A stretch of 64,000 nt of DNA from Gp6-AA40 sp963742105 (GTDB lineage: Bacteria > Acidobacteriota > Vicinamibacteria > Vicinamibacterales > UBA2999). The notes under the pieces were generated by a model that saw only the letters and a program-made list of their open reading frames with translations, made no database searches and had not been told where the DNA came from. Positions 54,063 through 64,000 of this stretch are shown one piece after another. How positions within the stretch are numbered: the stretch's first letter is position 1; the number at the start of each line of letters is the position of its first letter. Where the stretch lies: assembly GCA_963742105.1 (NCBI GenBank), contig CAVUKN010000003.1, forward strand, positions 294,383 to 358,382, written 5' to 3'. The position numbers were made by a program, and so were the translations under genes.

Positions 54063-54737
54063 TGTCCCGCACTGGTCTCTCGACAGCGATCGCGATCGCG
54101 CTGGCCGCCGCGACGGCCGCGTACGCGCAGACCGCGACTCCGGTCACCCCGTCGCGCGAGTCACGGCCGCCGCTGCCTCGGCGCCCGAGCGCCGAGCGCG
54201 CCGGCACGCCGCCGACGCGCCGCCGCGTCACGGCGGAGTCACGCCACCTGCCGACTACGTCATCGGCATCGACGACGCGCTGGACGTCGTGTACTGGCAG
54301 GACAAGGACATGTCGGCGACGGTCGTCGTGCGACCGGACGGCAACATCTCGCTGCCACTGCTGAACGACATCAAGGCGGCCGGGCTGACGCCCGAGGAAT
54401 TGCGCGCGGCAGGTCGCGAATGCCGCCGCGCAAGTTCGTCGAGGATCCGACCGTCAGCGTCGTGGTCAAGGCGATCAACAGCCGCAAGGTCTACGTCATG
54501 GGACAGGTGGCAAAGCCGGGCCCGTATCCATTGACGGATGCGACCAGCGTGCTGCAGATGCTCGCCACGGCCGGCGGCCTCAGCGAGTACGCAAAGACCG
54601 AGAAGATCACCATCGTGCGCACGGAGAACGGCAAGGAGACGTCGCGCACAAGTTCAACTACAAGAACGTTTCCGAAGGCAAAGTCGCTGGAGCAGAACAT
54701 CGAGCTCAAGCCCGGCGACACCATCATCGTTCCGTAG
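54062..54737 (+). CDS. Outer-membrane polysaccharide export protein, Wza/XrtA-type (frameshifted)
   Basis: About 220 residues. Signal peptide MSRTGLSTAIAIALAAATAAYAQ. Poly-export domain: VTPPADYVIGIDDALDVVYWQDKDMSATVVVRPDGNISLPLLNDIKAAGLTPEEL in three windows, then QVANAAAKFVEDPTVSVVV, a SLBB segment INSRKVYVMGQVAKPGPYPL and LATAGGLSEYAK, closing LEQNIELKPGDTIIVP. Several single extra bases (for example GCG[G]CAG and GCG[C]AAG near 54410) break the frame. It forms the channel through which EPS leaves the periplasm. First structural gene of the operon. Confidence 0.88.
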
Positions 54738-54759
54738 CGCAGTGATGCAGGACTGAGAG

Positions 54760-56112
54760 ATGGCAGCAAGAACAGTTTCGCTCGTGGCTGGCGGCGCGTG
54801 TTGTTGACGGCGATGTCGGCGTCTGCGCAGACACCGGCGTCGCGCCCGAGCGGCCGTACCGCGGCGTGTATGCGCAGCGGCACCGAGAAGCGCAGCAGGT
54901 GCTCACGGTCAACGGCTCGGTCGCGACCGGCTATGACACCGACGTTCTCCTGGGTGCAAACCAGGACGGCTCCGACCCATCGCCGTTCCGTACGCCTCGG
55001 GCGAGGGACGGTACAACCAGTTCGGCGGCGGACTCACTTACACGTCCGACTTGGACCGGCTGTCGGTTGGCGCGTCGCTCTCCTCGGTGCTGCGTCAGTA
55101 CCCCGATCTGGACATCTCGCTGCTCACGAGTCATGCCGGCTCAGGCGGGCTCAGCTACACGTTCGGAAGAATCGAGCGGACGACGATTGACGGCAGTGGT
55201 GCGGTCACGTACCAGTCGCTGGGGGCGTTCCTGCCTTTTGCGGCGCTGGGAGATCCAACACTCGGGCAGGTGCCGGCGCCAGGGCAGGATTTCGGTGGCG
55301 CGCGAACGAATTACTTCCGTTACTCGTCGAGCGCTGGCATCACGCCAGCAATTGTCTCGCCGGGCCACGCTCACGGCGTCGTATAGCCGCGACGTCAGCG
55401 ACTTCACGAATGGTGCACAGGGGCTGGATCAGCAGCGCGTGGCAGTTCGCTTCACTCGCGACGCTGTCGCGTTATCTCAGCCTGCGAATTGGATACGGGC
55501 TTACGTCGGCGAACTACGACTACCTCGTGAACGGCCGCAACTACCAGCACCACAACATCGATACGGGTGTGGATTACAGCCGTGACCTGTCGCTCACTCG
55601 CCGAACGAAGCTGGCGTTCAGCACCGGCGCCGCGGCGATCCGTGAGGGTGAGACGACCAGGTACGACGTCATCGGCTCGGCATCACTCAATCGCGAAATC
55701 GGCCGCACGTGGAATGCCGTCGCCGCCTACAGCCGCAATGCCGGCTTCATCGAGACGATCGGCGCTGCCGACCTTCTACGACAGCATCAACGCGTCGATC
55801 GGCGGTTGATCAGCAATCGGCTGTCGTTCCGCGCCGGCGCGGGCGCATCGCGCGGGAACGTCGGCTACACCACATCGAGCAGTGACGCACGACGGCTTCG
55901 ACACGGTCACCGGATTCGCGGGGCTGGAGCGTGCATTGACGCGCAATCTGGCGCTGGGCCTGAACTACACCTACTACCGATACAACTTCGACGACGCCGT
56001 GGTGTTCGTCACTCCTCTGCAACCCAGGGTCAATCGCCACAGCGTCAACGTCACGCTCAACGCGTGGGCGCCGATCTTCAAGCACGGAAGGAAACCGAAT
56101 GCTACCCGGTAA
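54760..56112 (+). CDS. Outer-membrane beta-barrel protein of the EPS locus (frameshifted)
   Basis: About 440 residues after correction. Start ATG 54760 with a signal peptide ending near SASAQT. Pieces recovered in three frames: VLTVNGSVATGYDTDVLLGANQ, YNQFGGGLTYTSDLDRLSVGASL, TLTASYSRDVSDFT, YLSLRIGYGLTSANYDYL, LAFSTGAAAIREGETTRYDVIGSASLNREIGRTWNAVAAYSRN, GFAGLERALTRNLALGLNYTYYRYN. Alternating hydrophobic strands match the barrel proteins encoded in XrtA-type EPS clusters. At least six single-base breaks. Its 3' end overlaps the next gene. Confidence 0.8.
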
Positions 56113-57664
56113 GGCCTACAAGCCCGAGGACATCCTCCAGATCCTGCGTCCGGCGGATCTGGCTGCTGCTGGTGCCAGTGGCGGTCGTCGGCGCCATCGT
56201 GCGCAGTCGTGGTGCACAAGCTGCCCGACAGGTACCGGTCCGAGACCGTGATCCTCGTGGTCCCGCAACGGGTGCCCGAGAGCTACGTGCGATCGACGGT
56301 CACGACACGCATCGAGGACCGTCTGCAGTCGCTCAGCCAGGAGATCATGAGCCGGACGCGGCTCGAGAAAATCATCCAGGATTTCAATCTCTACGCCAGA
56401 CGCACGTAAGACCGGGATCATGGAGGACATCGTCGAGCAGATGCGGCGGGACATCGACCTCCAGGTCGTCCGCGGCGATGCCTTCAAAATCAGTTACGTC
56501 GGCGACAACCCGCGTACCGTCATGCATGTCACCGAACGGCTGGGGTCGCTGTTCATCGACGAGAGCATCCGCGATCGCGCGACGCTCGCCGAAAACACGA
56601 GCGACTTTCTCGAGCAGCAGCTCGAGGAGGCACGGCTCCGACTGGTCGAGCACGAAAAGAAGCTCGAGGAGTACCGGCAGCAGTATCGCGGGGCAACTGC
56701 CGTCGCAGCTCGATTCCAATCTTCAGGCACTCCAGGGCGTGCAGCTGCAGATTCAGAACCTGGTCGAATCGATCGAACCACGACCGCGAGGCCAGCTGGT
56801 GCTTGCAGCGCCAGATCGCCGACCTCGAGCAGCGAGGAGGCCGCGGCCGCGGCAGGCGAACCAGCGGCGGCGGACGATGACGGCGCTACGACGCTGGCGC
56901 AGCAACTGGCGATCGCCAAGGAGCAATCTCGACCGCACTGCAGACCCGGCTGAAACCGGATCATCCAGACGTCAAGAAGGCGGCAGGACTGGTTCGCGAC
57001 CTGGAGTCGAAGGTCGCGGCAGAAGAAGCGGCACGCCGCTCACGCCGGTCACCCCTGCGGCACCCTGGGCGTACGTCGCGCTCCCGACGCCTCCAGGACT
57101 ACCGGACGGAGCTGGAATTGCTGGAGCGACAGATCGCCAGCAAGCAGGCAGAGGAGCAGAGGCTCCAGGCGCAGATCGGCAGCTATCAGGCGCGCGTCGA
57201 GGCCGCGCCCCGAGCGTGAGTCCGAGATGACGGAGTTGACGCGCGACTACGTGACGCTGCAGCAGATGTACACGTCGCTCCTCACCGAAGAAGGAGGACT
57301 CGAAGATGGCGGCAGAACCTCGAGAGGCGACAGATCGGCGAGCAGTTCAAAGTGCTCGATCGGGCGCGTCTCCCCGAGAAGCCGTTCAGCCCGAACCGTC
57401 CACGGCTGACGGCGATGGGCCTGGCTGCCGGTCTTGGCGTTGGGGTCCTGTTGATTGGATTGCTCGAGTATCGCGACCAGAGCTTCAAGGCGGATCACGA
57501 GATCGTGCGATTGCTCGCGCTGCCGGTCCTCGCCGTTGTGCCGATGATGCAGTCGGCAGCGGAAAAGAAGTGGGCTTTCAGAAAGCGACTCTTGATCGCG
57601 TTCGCGTGCACCACGACCGTTCTCGCTCGGTTTCGCCGTCGTCACCTACACGTTCATCTTCTGA
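56099..57664 (+). CDS. Polysaccharide chain-length determinant (Wzz/GNVR type, frameshifted)
   Basis: About 510 residues. ATG 56099: MLPGKAYKPEDILQILRRRIWLLLVPVAVVGA is the cytosolic start and first membrane helix; VVHKLPDRYRSETVILVVPQRVPESYV; IEDRLQSLSQEIMSRTRLEKIIQDFNLY; coiled-coil FLEQQLEEARLRLVEHEKKLEEYRQQYRG; ELLERQIASKQAEEQRLQAQI; ELTRDYVTLQQMYTSLL; second membrane segment GLAAGLGVGVLLIGLLEYRD; LALPVLAVVPMM. It sets EPS chain length with the tyrosine kinase encoded downstream. Many single-base insertions. Confidence 0.85.
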
Positions 57665-57674
57665 GCGGCCATCG

Positions 57675-58738
57675 ATGTACGAACGATTCTTCGGATTCCG
57701 TGAACGACCCTTCGACCTGACGCCGAGCCCCCGGTTTCTCGTCATGACCGAGGGGCACCGCGAAGCGTTGAGCAACCTCGAATACGCGATCTCGTCGAGA
57801 AAGGGAATCACGCGTACTGCTGGGTGATGCGGGCTGCGGCAAGACGACGATCGTCCGGACGGCGATCGACCGGCAGCCGTCTCAGGTGCACTGTGTGCAC
57901 GTGACCAACCCGGCTCTCACCCGCGAAGAATTCGTCGAGACCCTGGCGACACAGTTTGGGTTGAGCGGCGAAGCGGCGCAGTCGAAGGCCACGCTGCTGC
58001 GCGAACTGGAGGAACTGCTGCGGCGGCGGCGCGCCGAGGACGAGACGACAGTCCTGGTCGTCGACGAGGCCCAAAGCCTGTCGGCTGATCTGCTGGAAGA
58101 AATTCGCCTGCTCGCGAATATCGAAACCTCGGAAGAGAAGCTGCTCTCGTTGATCCTGGCCGGCCAGCCGGAACTGGCCGAGCAGCTGAACCAACCGTCG
58201 CTGCGGCAATTCAAGCAGCGCATTGCGCTGCGCTGCGAATTGAATCCGCTGACGCCGCAGGAAACGCTCGCGCTACCTGGCTGGACGCGTCCGCGCGGCA
58301 GGTGGTGTGGCGTCCCGCGTCTTCAGCCGCGAAGCAGCCACGCTTGTTGCACGCGCATTCCGGCGGCGTTCCCCGGGTGATCAACGTGCTCGCCGACAAC
58401 TGCGCTGCTCGCCGCCTTCGGCAAGCAGAGCAAGCAGGTCACCGCCGCCCTGGTGACGGAGGTCGCTGAGGACTTCAATCTGTCACGAACGGAATCCGCC
58501 ACTGCGCCGGCAGACAGCTCCGACGAGTCGCACCGATCTCGCGTCAACGACGAGCCACCGGCCGCCGGTGCTACCAATCGCGCAGGTATCGCTGCTGGCG
58601 ATTCCAGTACGTCCAACGGAGACGGATTCGAGTCCGCATCGCGTCGAGGAAGAGCCCGCGGCGACGGGCACCTCATTGTTCAAAGCGTTTTCAGCGGCGC
58701 GACGCTTTCCGTTCCTGGGCCGCAGAGGTACAGCATGA
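57675..58738 (+). CDS. ExeA-like AAA ATPase of the XrtA EPS locus (frameshifted)
   Basis: About 350 residues. MYERFFGFRERPFDLTPSPRFLVMTEGHREALSNLEYAI is the family start; Walker A LLLGDAGCGKTT (after removing one base near 57819); Walker B TTVLVVDEAQSLS; LLSLILAGQPELAEQL; LRQFKQRIALRCELNPLTPQET; HSGGVPRVINVLADN. An extended Ser/Ala-rich tail ends in AFSAARRFPFLGRRGTA, whose stop overlaps the kinase start by 4 bp (ATGA). The role is unknown, though such ATPases are regular members of exosortase EPS clusters. Confidence 0.88.
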
Positions 58739-59705
58739 GCCGCGTTTACAACGCGATGCGCCAGGCTGCCGAAGAGCAGCAGGACCGTCGCACCGCGACG
58801 GTCGAACTGCCACCGGCCGTGGACTTCGTCGACGAATCGTTTCCACAGGAAGAGTTTGCCGGCGAACACACCGTCGCCGCATCCGGTGTCGCGGGCGGCG
58901 CAGCGTGTCTCACGCCGGCACTGCCGCACGCTGCCGAGGACACACGCGACGCCGCGACGAGACGGAACCGGCGACGATCGCGACCGCAGCACCAGCGGCC
59001 GAGGTGTTCGACCGCATCGCCACGCGCTATGAGGGCAAGACCGTGATCGACACCGAGATGTCGGCGCAGTCGCGCGAGCAGTATCGACGCCTCGCGGCCA
59101 CGCTGCATCAGGCGCAGGCACTGAACGGCATCAAGGTCGTCATGATTACGAGCGCGCTCGTCGCGGAAGGAAAGACGTTGACCGCGTCCAACGTCGCGCT
59201 CACGCTCAGCCAGTCGTACCAGAAACAGGTGCTGCTGATCGATGCCGATTTGCGCCGGCCGTCGATGCAGGAGGTGTTCGGGATTCCGGGCGGTCCGGGC
59301 TGGCAGAGGGGCTCACGTCGCACGCTCGAGAGTGCGGTTCCTGTGCATCAGGTTTCGCCGCGGCTCGGCATCCTGCAGGCGGGACGACCGACGTCGGATC
59401 CGATCGCGGCCCTCACCTCCGAACGCATGCGCCGGCTGATCGACGAAGCGCGAAAGAACTTCGATTGGGTGATTCTCGACACGCCGCCGGTCGCACTGCT
59501 GACCGACGCGAGCCTCGTCTCGTCGATGACTGACGGCGCCGTCATCGTCGTCAGGGCGGGGCACACACCCTATGAACTCGTCGAGCGTGCTGTCGCAGCT
59601 ATCGGCCGTGACCGCACGCTCGGCGTGGTCCTCAACCAGGCGGAACCTCACTCGAAGGAGTATTACGCCAAATACCCGTACGCGTCCGGCGCCGCTGCGA
59701 AGTAG
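58735..59705 (+). CDS. CpsD/CapB-type tyrosine autokinase (frameshifted)
   Basis: About 320 residues. MSRVYNAMRQAAEEQQDRRTA; SREQYRRLAATLHQAQ; Walker A region MITSALVAEGKTLTASNVAL (VAEGKT instead of the common PGEGKS); Walker A' VLLIDADLRRPSMQEVFGI; LGILQAGRPTSDP; Walker B FDWVILDTPPVALLTDASL; GVVLNQ. The C-terminus EYYAKYPYASG has the Tyr cluster expected to be phosphorylated. It partners the chain-length protein to control polymerisation and export. Extra bases near 58965 and ~59300. Confidence 0.87.
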
Positions 59706-59711
59706 GTGGCG

Positions 59712-61118
59712 ATGCTGCGAGTCCTGGCACAGCGTCTCAGCGCTCGTTCGCTGACGCTGATCGTTCTCGAGACGGCGCTCATCGTCTCCGCGATCGCCGT
59801 GGCGGCGTACATCCGCCTTGGCGAGTTCGCGGTTGACGTGGCACTCGTACGAGAACGGGATTGCCAAGGCCTTCCTGATCGCAGCGGTCACGCAGGTGTG
59901 CCTGTACTACGCCGACCTGTATGACCTGCGCCTGTTCGTCGATCGTCGCGAGTTCGTCGATCCGGCTCACGCAGGCGCTTTCGTCGGCATCGCTCATCCT
60001 GGCGGTTCTCTATTTCTGGTTTCCCGCTCTCATCATCGGACGTGGCGTGTTCCTGATTGCCGCGTTCCTGGTGATCGGGCTCGTCAGCGGATGGCGCTGG
60101 CTGTTCGAGTGGGTCAGCGGCCAGTTAGCACCACGCGAGCGACTGCTGCTGGTCGGCACGACGGCACCGGCCGTTGCACTCGCGCGCGAACTGTTCGAAC
60201 GTCGTCACGAACTCGGCGTCGAGATCGTCGGCTTCGTCGAACCGGATCCGGCGCGCGGTCGGAGCACCGGTCATCAATCCTGGCGTGATCGGTACCATCG
60301 AGGACATTCCCTCCATCGTCCGCGCCCGAAACGTCGATCGCGTGGTCGTCAGCCTTGCCGATGCCCGCGGCCGGCTGCCGATGGACAAGCTGCTCGAGAT
60401 GAAGCTCGACGGCGTCACGTTCGATCATCTGGCGTCGGTCTACGAGTCGTACACCGGCAAGATCGCGGTCGAGAACCTGCGTCCGAGCTGGCTGATTTTT
60501 TCGTCAGGGTTCAAGAAATCCGCCGTGCTCTCGACCGCGAAGCGACTGCTGGATCTGGTCGCCGCCGGGTTCGGCCTTGTTCATCGCCGCGCCGATGATG
60601 GCGCTCGTTGCCGTCGCGATCAGGCTGACGTCAGCCGGGCCCGTGTCTCTATCACCAGCAGCGCGTCGGCCAGCACGGCCGCATCTTCACGGTGCACAAG
60701 TTCCGGTCGATGCGCCACGACGCCGAGGCCGGACACCGGTCCGGTCTGGGCGTGCGAAGGACGGCGACCCGCGCGTCACGTCGATCGGCCGATTCCTGCG
60801 TCGCAGCCGGCTCGACGAAGCTGCCGCAGCTCTGGAACGTGCTCAAGGGCGACATGAGCTTCGTCGGTCCACGGCCGGAACGTCCCGAGTTCGTCGCCGA
60901 GCTGACGCGCCAGATCCCGTTCTACGGCCAGCGGCATGTGCGTGCGGCCTGGCCTCACCGGCTGGGCGCAGGTCCGTTACACCTACGGCGCCAGCGTCGA
61001 GGACGCGCTGCAGAAGCTGCAGTACGACCTGTTCTACATCAAGAACCTTTCGCTCGCGCTCGATCTGTTCATCATCCTGGATACGGTCAAGACCGTCCTG
61101 CTGCGAAAGGGGGCGTGA
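59712..61118 (+). CDS. Undecaprenyl-phosphate sugar transferase of XrtA systems (frameshifted)
   Basis: About 460 residues. N-terminal helices (LTLIVLETALIVSAIAVAAYI, LILAVLYFWFPALII, VFLIAAFLVIGLVSGWRW), a CoA-binding-like middle domain (LLLVGTTAPAVALARELFERR; IVRARNVDRVVVSLADARG) and the bacterial sugar transferase domain (STAKRLLDLVAAGFGL, HKFRSMRHDAEAG, PQLWNVLKGDMSFVGPRPERPEFV, RPGLTGWAQVRYTYG). It starts EPS repeat-unit synthesis on the lipid carrier. Extra bases at about 60263, 60577, 60646, 60734, 60753, 60819 and 60941. The stop overlaps the deacetylase start (TGATG). Confidence 0.9.
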
Positions 61119-62042
61119 TGAGACGCATGATCAGCGGCCACAGCCGAACCGATCGTCAATGCCATGAGCATCGACGTGGAGGACTACTTCCACGTCAGCG
61201 TGTTCGACGGCATCGTTCCACGATCGCCGTGGGACGACATGGAGAGCCGCGTCGTGCGCAACACCGAGCGGCTGCTCGACATCTTCGACGAGTACGAAGT
61301 GCGCAGCACGTTCTTCGTGCTCGGCTGGGTCGGCGAGCGTCATCCCGGACCTGGTACGCGAGATCGCCGAGCGCGGGCACGAGGTCGCGTCGCACGGTTA
61401 CGCCCACCGCCTCGTCTACGATCAGACGCCGCAAGGCGTTCCGCGACGACGTGCGTCGGGCGCAAGGCATTGCTCGAGGATTCCTGCGGACGGCCGGTGT
61501 ATCGGGTACCGCGCGCCGAGCTACTCGATCACGCCACGATCGTTGTGGGCGCATCGACATCCTCATCGAGGAAGGCTATAGCTACGATTCGAGCATCTTT
61601 CCGATCCGTCACGATCGCTACGGCATTCCGGTCTCGGGTCGCGAGCCGTACGCGATTCATCGTGACTGCGGATCGTTAGTCGAGGTTCCCGGGTCGACCA
61701 CGCAACTCGGCACGATGAATCTGCCGGTCGCCGGAGGCGGCTACTTCCGCATCCTCCCGTACTGGTGGACGCGATGGGGCATCAGCCGGGTCAACCAGCC
61801 GAGCAGCGGCCGGCAGTGTTCTACCTGCATCCGTGGGAGATCGATCCCGACCAGCCGCGGCTCAAGGCCGGCCGGCTCAGCACGCTTCCGTCACTATCGC
61901 AACCTGCACAGCACCGAAGCACGATTCCGGCAGCTGCTGACGGACTTCAGATTCGGCACCATGGAGCGACTTGTCAGCGACGCCCGACGTACGATTCACG
62001 GCCCCAGCGAGCGCCGCACTTTCGCTCCCGTACTCGTGGTGA
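61118..62042 (+). CDS. Polysaccharide deacetylase of XrtA systems (frameshifted)
   Basis: About 300 residues. MSIDVEDYFHVSVFDGIVP (metal Asp-Asp region), TERLLDIFDEYEVRSTFFVLGWVGER, then after removing extra bases near 61346, 61435, 61463, 61503 and 61552: HPDLVREIAERGHEVASHGYAH (metal His pair HEVASHGYAH), YRAPSYSITPRSLWAIDIL, YSYDSSIFPIRHDRYGIP, GGGYFRILPYWWTRWGI, VFYLHPWEIDPDQPRL. The end AALSLPYSW gives a stop at 62042. It removes acetyl groups from the EPS or its precursor. Stop and next start overlap as GTGA. Confidence 0.9.
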
Positions 62043-63102
62043 CTGCGCCGCCTCAGCGACAACAGGTGGGACTCGGCCGCACAGATACGACGGGCATCGC
62101 GTACACGACAACGTCGGCCGCGACACCTGGAATGGATTCGTTGCCTCTCACCCGGGGGCACAGTCGAACATCTGTGGGAATGGCGCGAGATCTTCACCAC
62201 GGTGTTCGGTCACCGCACCTCTTACCTGGCCGCGACTCGCGGCACGGAAATTGTTGGCGTTCTTCCTCTCGCATTCGTCGCGTCGCGTCTGTTCGGGCGC
62301 TCGGCCGTTTCGCTGCCGTATGCCAACTACGCCGGTATGCTTGCGCTCGGGACGCCGTGCCCAGACTGCATGATCGCGCAGGCGCGTCAGGCATCGCGAG
62401 GAGCCTTTGGGGCGCCCCGAATCGAGATTCGCAACGTCGATCGTCAGTTACCGGAATTTCCGTGCCACGAGCACAAGGTTGGCGCCAGGCTTACGACTGC
62501 CTCAAAGCCCAGAACTTCTTTGGAGCCGCATTGACAAAAAGGTGCGCAACCAGGTCCGAAAGGCGCAGAAGGAAGGACTCACCGTCGAGAGTGGCGGATC
62601 CGAACTAGTCGATTCGTTTTATGGCGTGTTCGCTCGCAATATGCGAGACCTCGGCACACCAGTTTTCCCTCGTGCGTTATTCAGCGGCGGTCCTTCACCG
62701 TCCGCGAGTTATACACGTGTGTTCGTCGTGCGGCGGGCGCAGACACCAGTCGCTGCGTCGATCGCCTTGTCGTGGCGTGACACCATGCTTGTGCCCTGGG
62801 CGTCGTCTTCGCGCGAGTTTCGTCATCTCTGCCCGAACATGCTTCTCTATTGGCACATGCTTGAAACGGCCGTCCGTGAAAAACTGAGCGTGATTTGATT
62901 TTGGTCGCTCGACTCGCGACGGCGGGACACATCGTTTCAAACAACAGTGGGGCGCTGAGTCATTCCCACTTCACTGGGAGTTCGTGATGCTGCACGGCGG
63001 CGAACCGCGGATCACGGTGCATCGAATCCGCATGGAATTCTTGATTCGCGCATGGCAGCACCTCCCGCTGAGCGTCGCGAACATGCTCGGCCTCGAGTGA
63101 TT
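62039..63102 (+). CDS. FemAB-family acyltransferase of XrtA systems (frameshifted)
   Basis: About 345 residues from a GTG at 62039. Pieces: WNGFVASHPGAQ; TVEHLWEWREIFTTVFGHRTSYLAA; IVGVLPLAFVASRLFGRSAVSLPYANYAG; then ELLWSRIDKKVRNQVRKAQKEGLTVESGG; LVDSFYGVFARNMRDLGTPVFPRALF; VPWASSSREFRHLCPNMLLYWHMLE; and the end FDFGRSTRDGGTHRFKQQWGAE...LPLSVANMLG. The GNAT-like FemAB fold uses aminoacyl-tRNA or acyl donors; in exosortase EPS clusters its exact reaction is unknown. At least four single-base breaks. Confidence 0.87.
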
Positions 63103-63238
63103 CGACACATCACCTGAGCCGATACACCGCTGCTCGAGCGGCCGGAGGCCCGCCGCGATCCTCGACTTCATGGCTACCGGGTCTCTGGCAACCACATGCA
63201 CCTGAGACGGCAGGTTTCCTGACGTCCGCACATTTCCA

Positions 63239-64000
63239 GTGGATACAAGATTTCGTGAACTTCTCCGTCACGGTGGGGTGTTCGGCCTTGGCGCGATTCT
63301 CTCGCGTCTAGCCTCGATACTGCTTCTCCCGCTTTACACGCACTATCTGTCGCCGGCGGATTACGGCATCATCGCGCTCGTCGATCTGACGGCCGGTTTG
63401 CTTGGCCTGGCGGGCAGCGCTGGAATTGCGAACGCCGCAACGCGCGAACATTTCCGGCGGGAATCGTCGAGGGAACTGGATGGCGTCTGGTGGACCGCCC
63501 TGCTCATGGTCGCAGGGTCGATCACGGTCGTCGTGGCGACGGCGTTCATCTTCATCGCACCGTTGGCACGCATATCTTTCGGCGGCGAAGTCCCACAAGC
63601 TGGCGTGTATCTGTCGCTCGCACTGCCGACGCTGTGGTTGGGTACCATCACGAACGTGCTCGACTCGTATTTTCGAGCTGAGAAGGCATCGACGTTTCTC
63701 GTCAGCGTCAACACCGCGCGTCTGATAGTGAACATTCTTCTCAATGTGACGTTGCTCGCCTTATTCCACCAGGGTGTCAGCGCGGTTCTGATAGGGAATC
63801 TGATTACCGCAGCACTTGTCCTGATCGTTCAAGGCTGGACTTTCGTACGATTCAGACCAAACGTCGACATGGAACCGGCTTCTCGTGCGCCCGTATTGGA
63901 GATTCGGATGGCCGCTGGTTCTTTACGGGTTTTTGTCTGCGGTGATGCACGAAGCCGACCGCTTCATTTTGCGGCTCTTCATGGACCTCAAGGAAGTAGT
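63239..64000 (+). CDS. Oligosaccharide flippase (Wzx/MATE-like), N-terminal part
   Basis: Runs off the right edge; 254 codons visible from a GTG at 63239 (VDTRFRELLRHGGVFGLGAILSRLASILLLPLYTHYLSPADYG), the standard start of polysaccharide flippases. Helices: IIALVDLTAGLLGLAGSAGI, WWTALLMVAGSITVVVATAFIFI, VYLSLALPTLWLGTITNVLDSYFRAEK, LIVNILLNVTLLALF, AVLIGNLITAALVLIVQGW. An extra base near 63898 separates the last visible segment WPLVLYGFLSAVMHEADRFILRLF. It moves lipid-linked EPS units across the inner membrane. Confidence 0.88.
   Translation, partial: MDTRFRELLRHGGVFGLGAILSRLASILLLPLYTHYLSPADYGIIALVDLTAGLLGLAGSAGIANAATREHFRRESSRELDGVWWTALLMVAGSITVVVATAFIFIAPLARISFGGEVPQAGVYLSLALPTLWLGTITNVLDSYFRAEKASTFLVSVNTARLIVNILLNVTLLALFHQGVSAVLIGNLITAALVLIVQGWTFVRFRPNVDMEPASRAPVLEIRMAAGSLRVFVCGDARSRPLHFAALHGPQGSS

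Noticed and set aside
54062..63102. EPS genes as pseudogenes or programmed frameshifting
   Set aside because: Breaks are frequent, nearly all +1, lack slippery sites, and motifs remain intact on both sides; sequencing insertions explain them better.

Overview
The window is GC-rich bacterial chromosome. Gene content and order (tilS-ftsH-folP-cdaA-cdaR-glmM-pdxJ and yebC-ruvC-ruvA-ruvB on one strand, HDE-type membrane glycosyltransferase, zinc-ribbon/TPR Ser/Thr kinase, exosortase-type EPS genes, a microcompartment locus) suggest an Acidobacteriota member, possibly Vicinamibacteria. That placement is inference from gene content; no rRNA is present.

Layout. 0-5 kb (minus): nth, a D-2-hydroxyacid dehydrogenase and a bacterial microcompartment (BMC) cluster made of a class II aldolase, one BMC-H protein, three BMC-P vertex proteins and a tiny Cys-rich protein. 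5-15 kb (minus): YHS and TPR proteins, an alpha/beta hydrolase, pdxJ, and a c-di-AMP/cell-wall/folate block (glmM, cdaR, cdaA, folP, ftsH, tilS), then tRNA-Met. 15-29 kb: a deoxyhypusine-synthase-like protein with a decayed partial duplicate, queA, a thioredoxin-reductase-like protein, an AI-2E-type permease, a LigD polymerase domain, a 1,100-residue secreted metzincin with a glycine-rich ladder, and a Ser/Thr kinase. 29-44 kb: membrane glycosyltransferase, DUF4112, fabH, ruvB, a fused ruvC-ruvA reading frame, yebC, two methyltransferases, a polar amino-acid ABC transporter and an Fpg glycosylase. 44-64 kb: a PEP-CTERM protein, an AsmA protein, a 264-bp tandem array, PspC, two pseudo-receiver proteins, two divergent sigma-54 activators, and a long plus-strand exopolysaccharide operon of the XrtA/PEP-CTERM type (export protein, beta-barrel, chain-length protein, AAA ATPase, tyrosine kinase, sugar transferase, deacetylase, FemAB protein, flippase). 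The exosortase itself is not in the window.

The most unusual feature is the non-coding sequence. At least seven sequence-unrelated families of degenerate short tandem units (about 7 bp, one of 8 bp) occur between genes, usually as inverted pairs around a unique spacer. They also enter genes: one 225-bp array sits in frame inside queA, and another joins ruvC to ruvA without a stop codon. Further families are ~300-bp composite palindromes, two dispersed inverted elements, GC mini-hairpins (some inside genes) and REP-like hairpins.

In the EPS half, -24/-12 boxes precede the PEP-CTERM gene, both pseudo-receiver genes and one activator gene, so these probably form a sigma-54 regulon. Many genes right of 17 kb are frameshifted. 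Nearly every break examined by hand needs removal of one base, which points to insertion-type sequencing errors rather than gene decay, so broken genes are annotated over their full extent.
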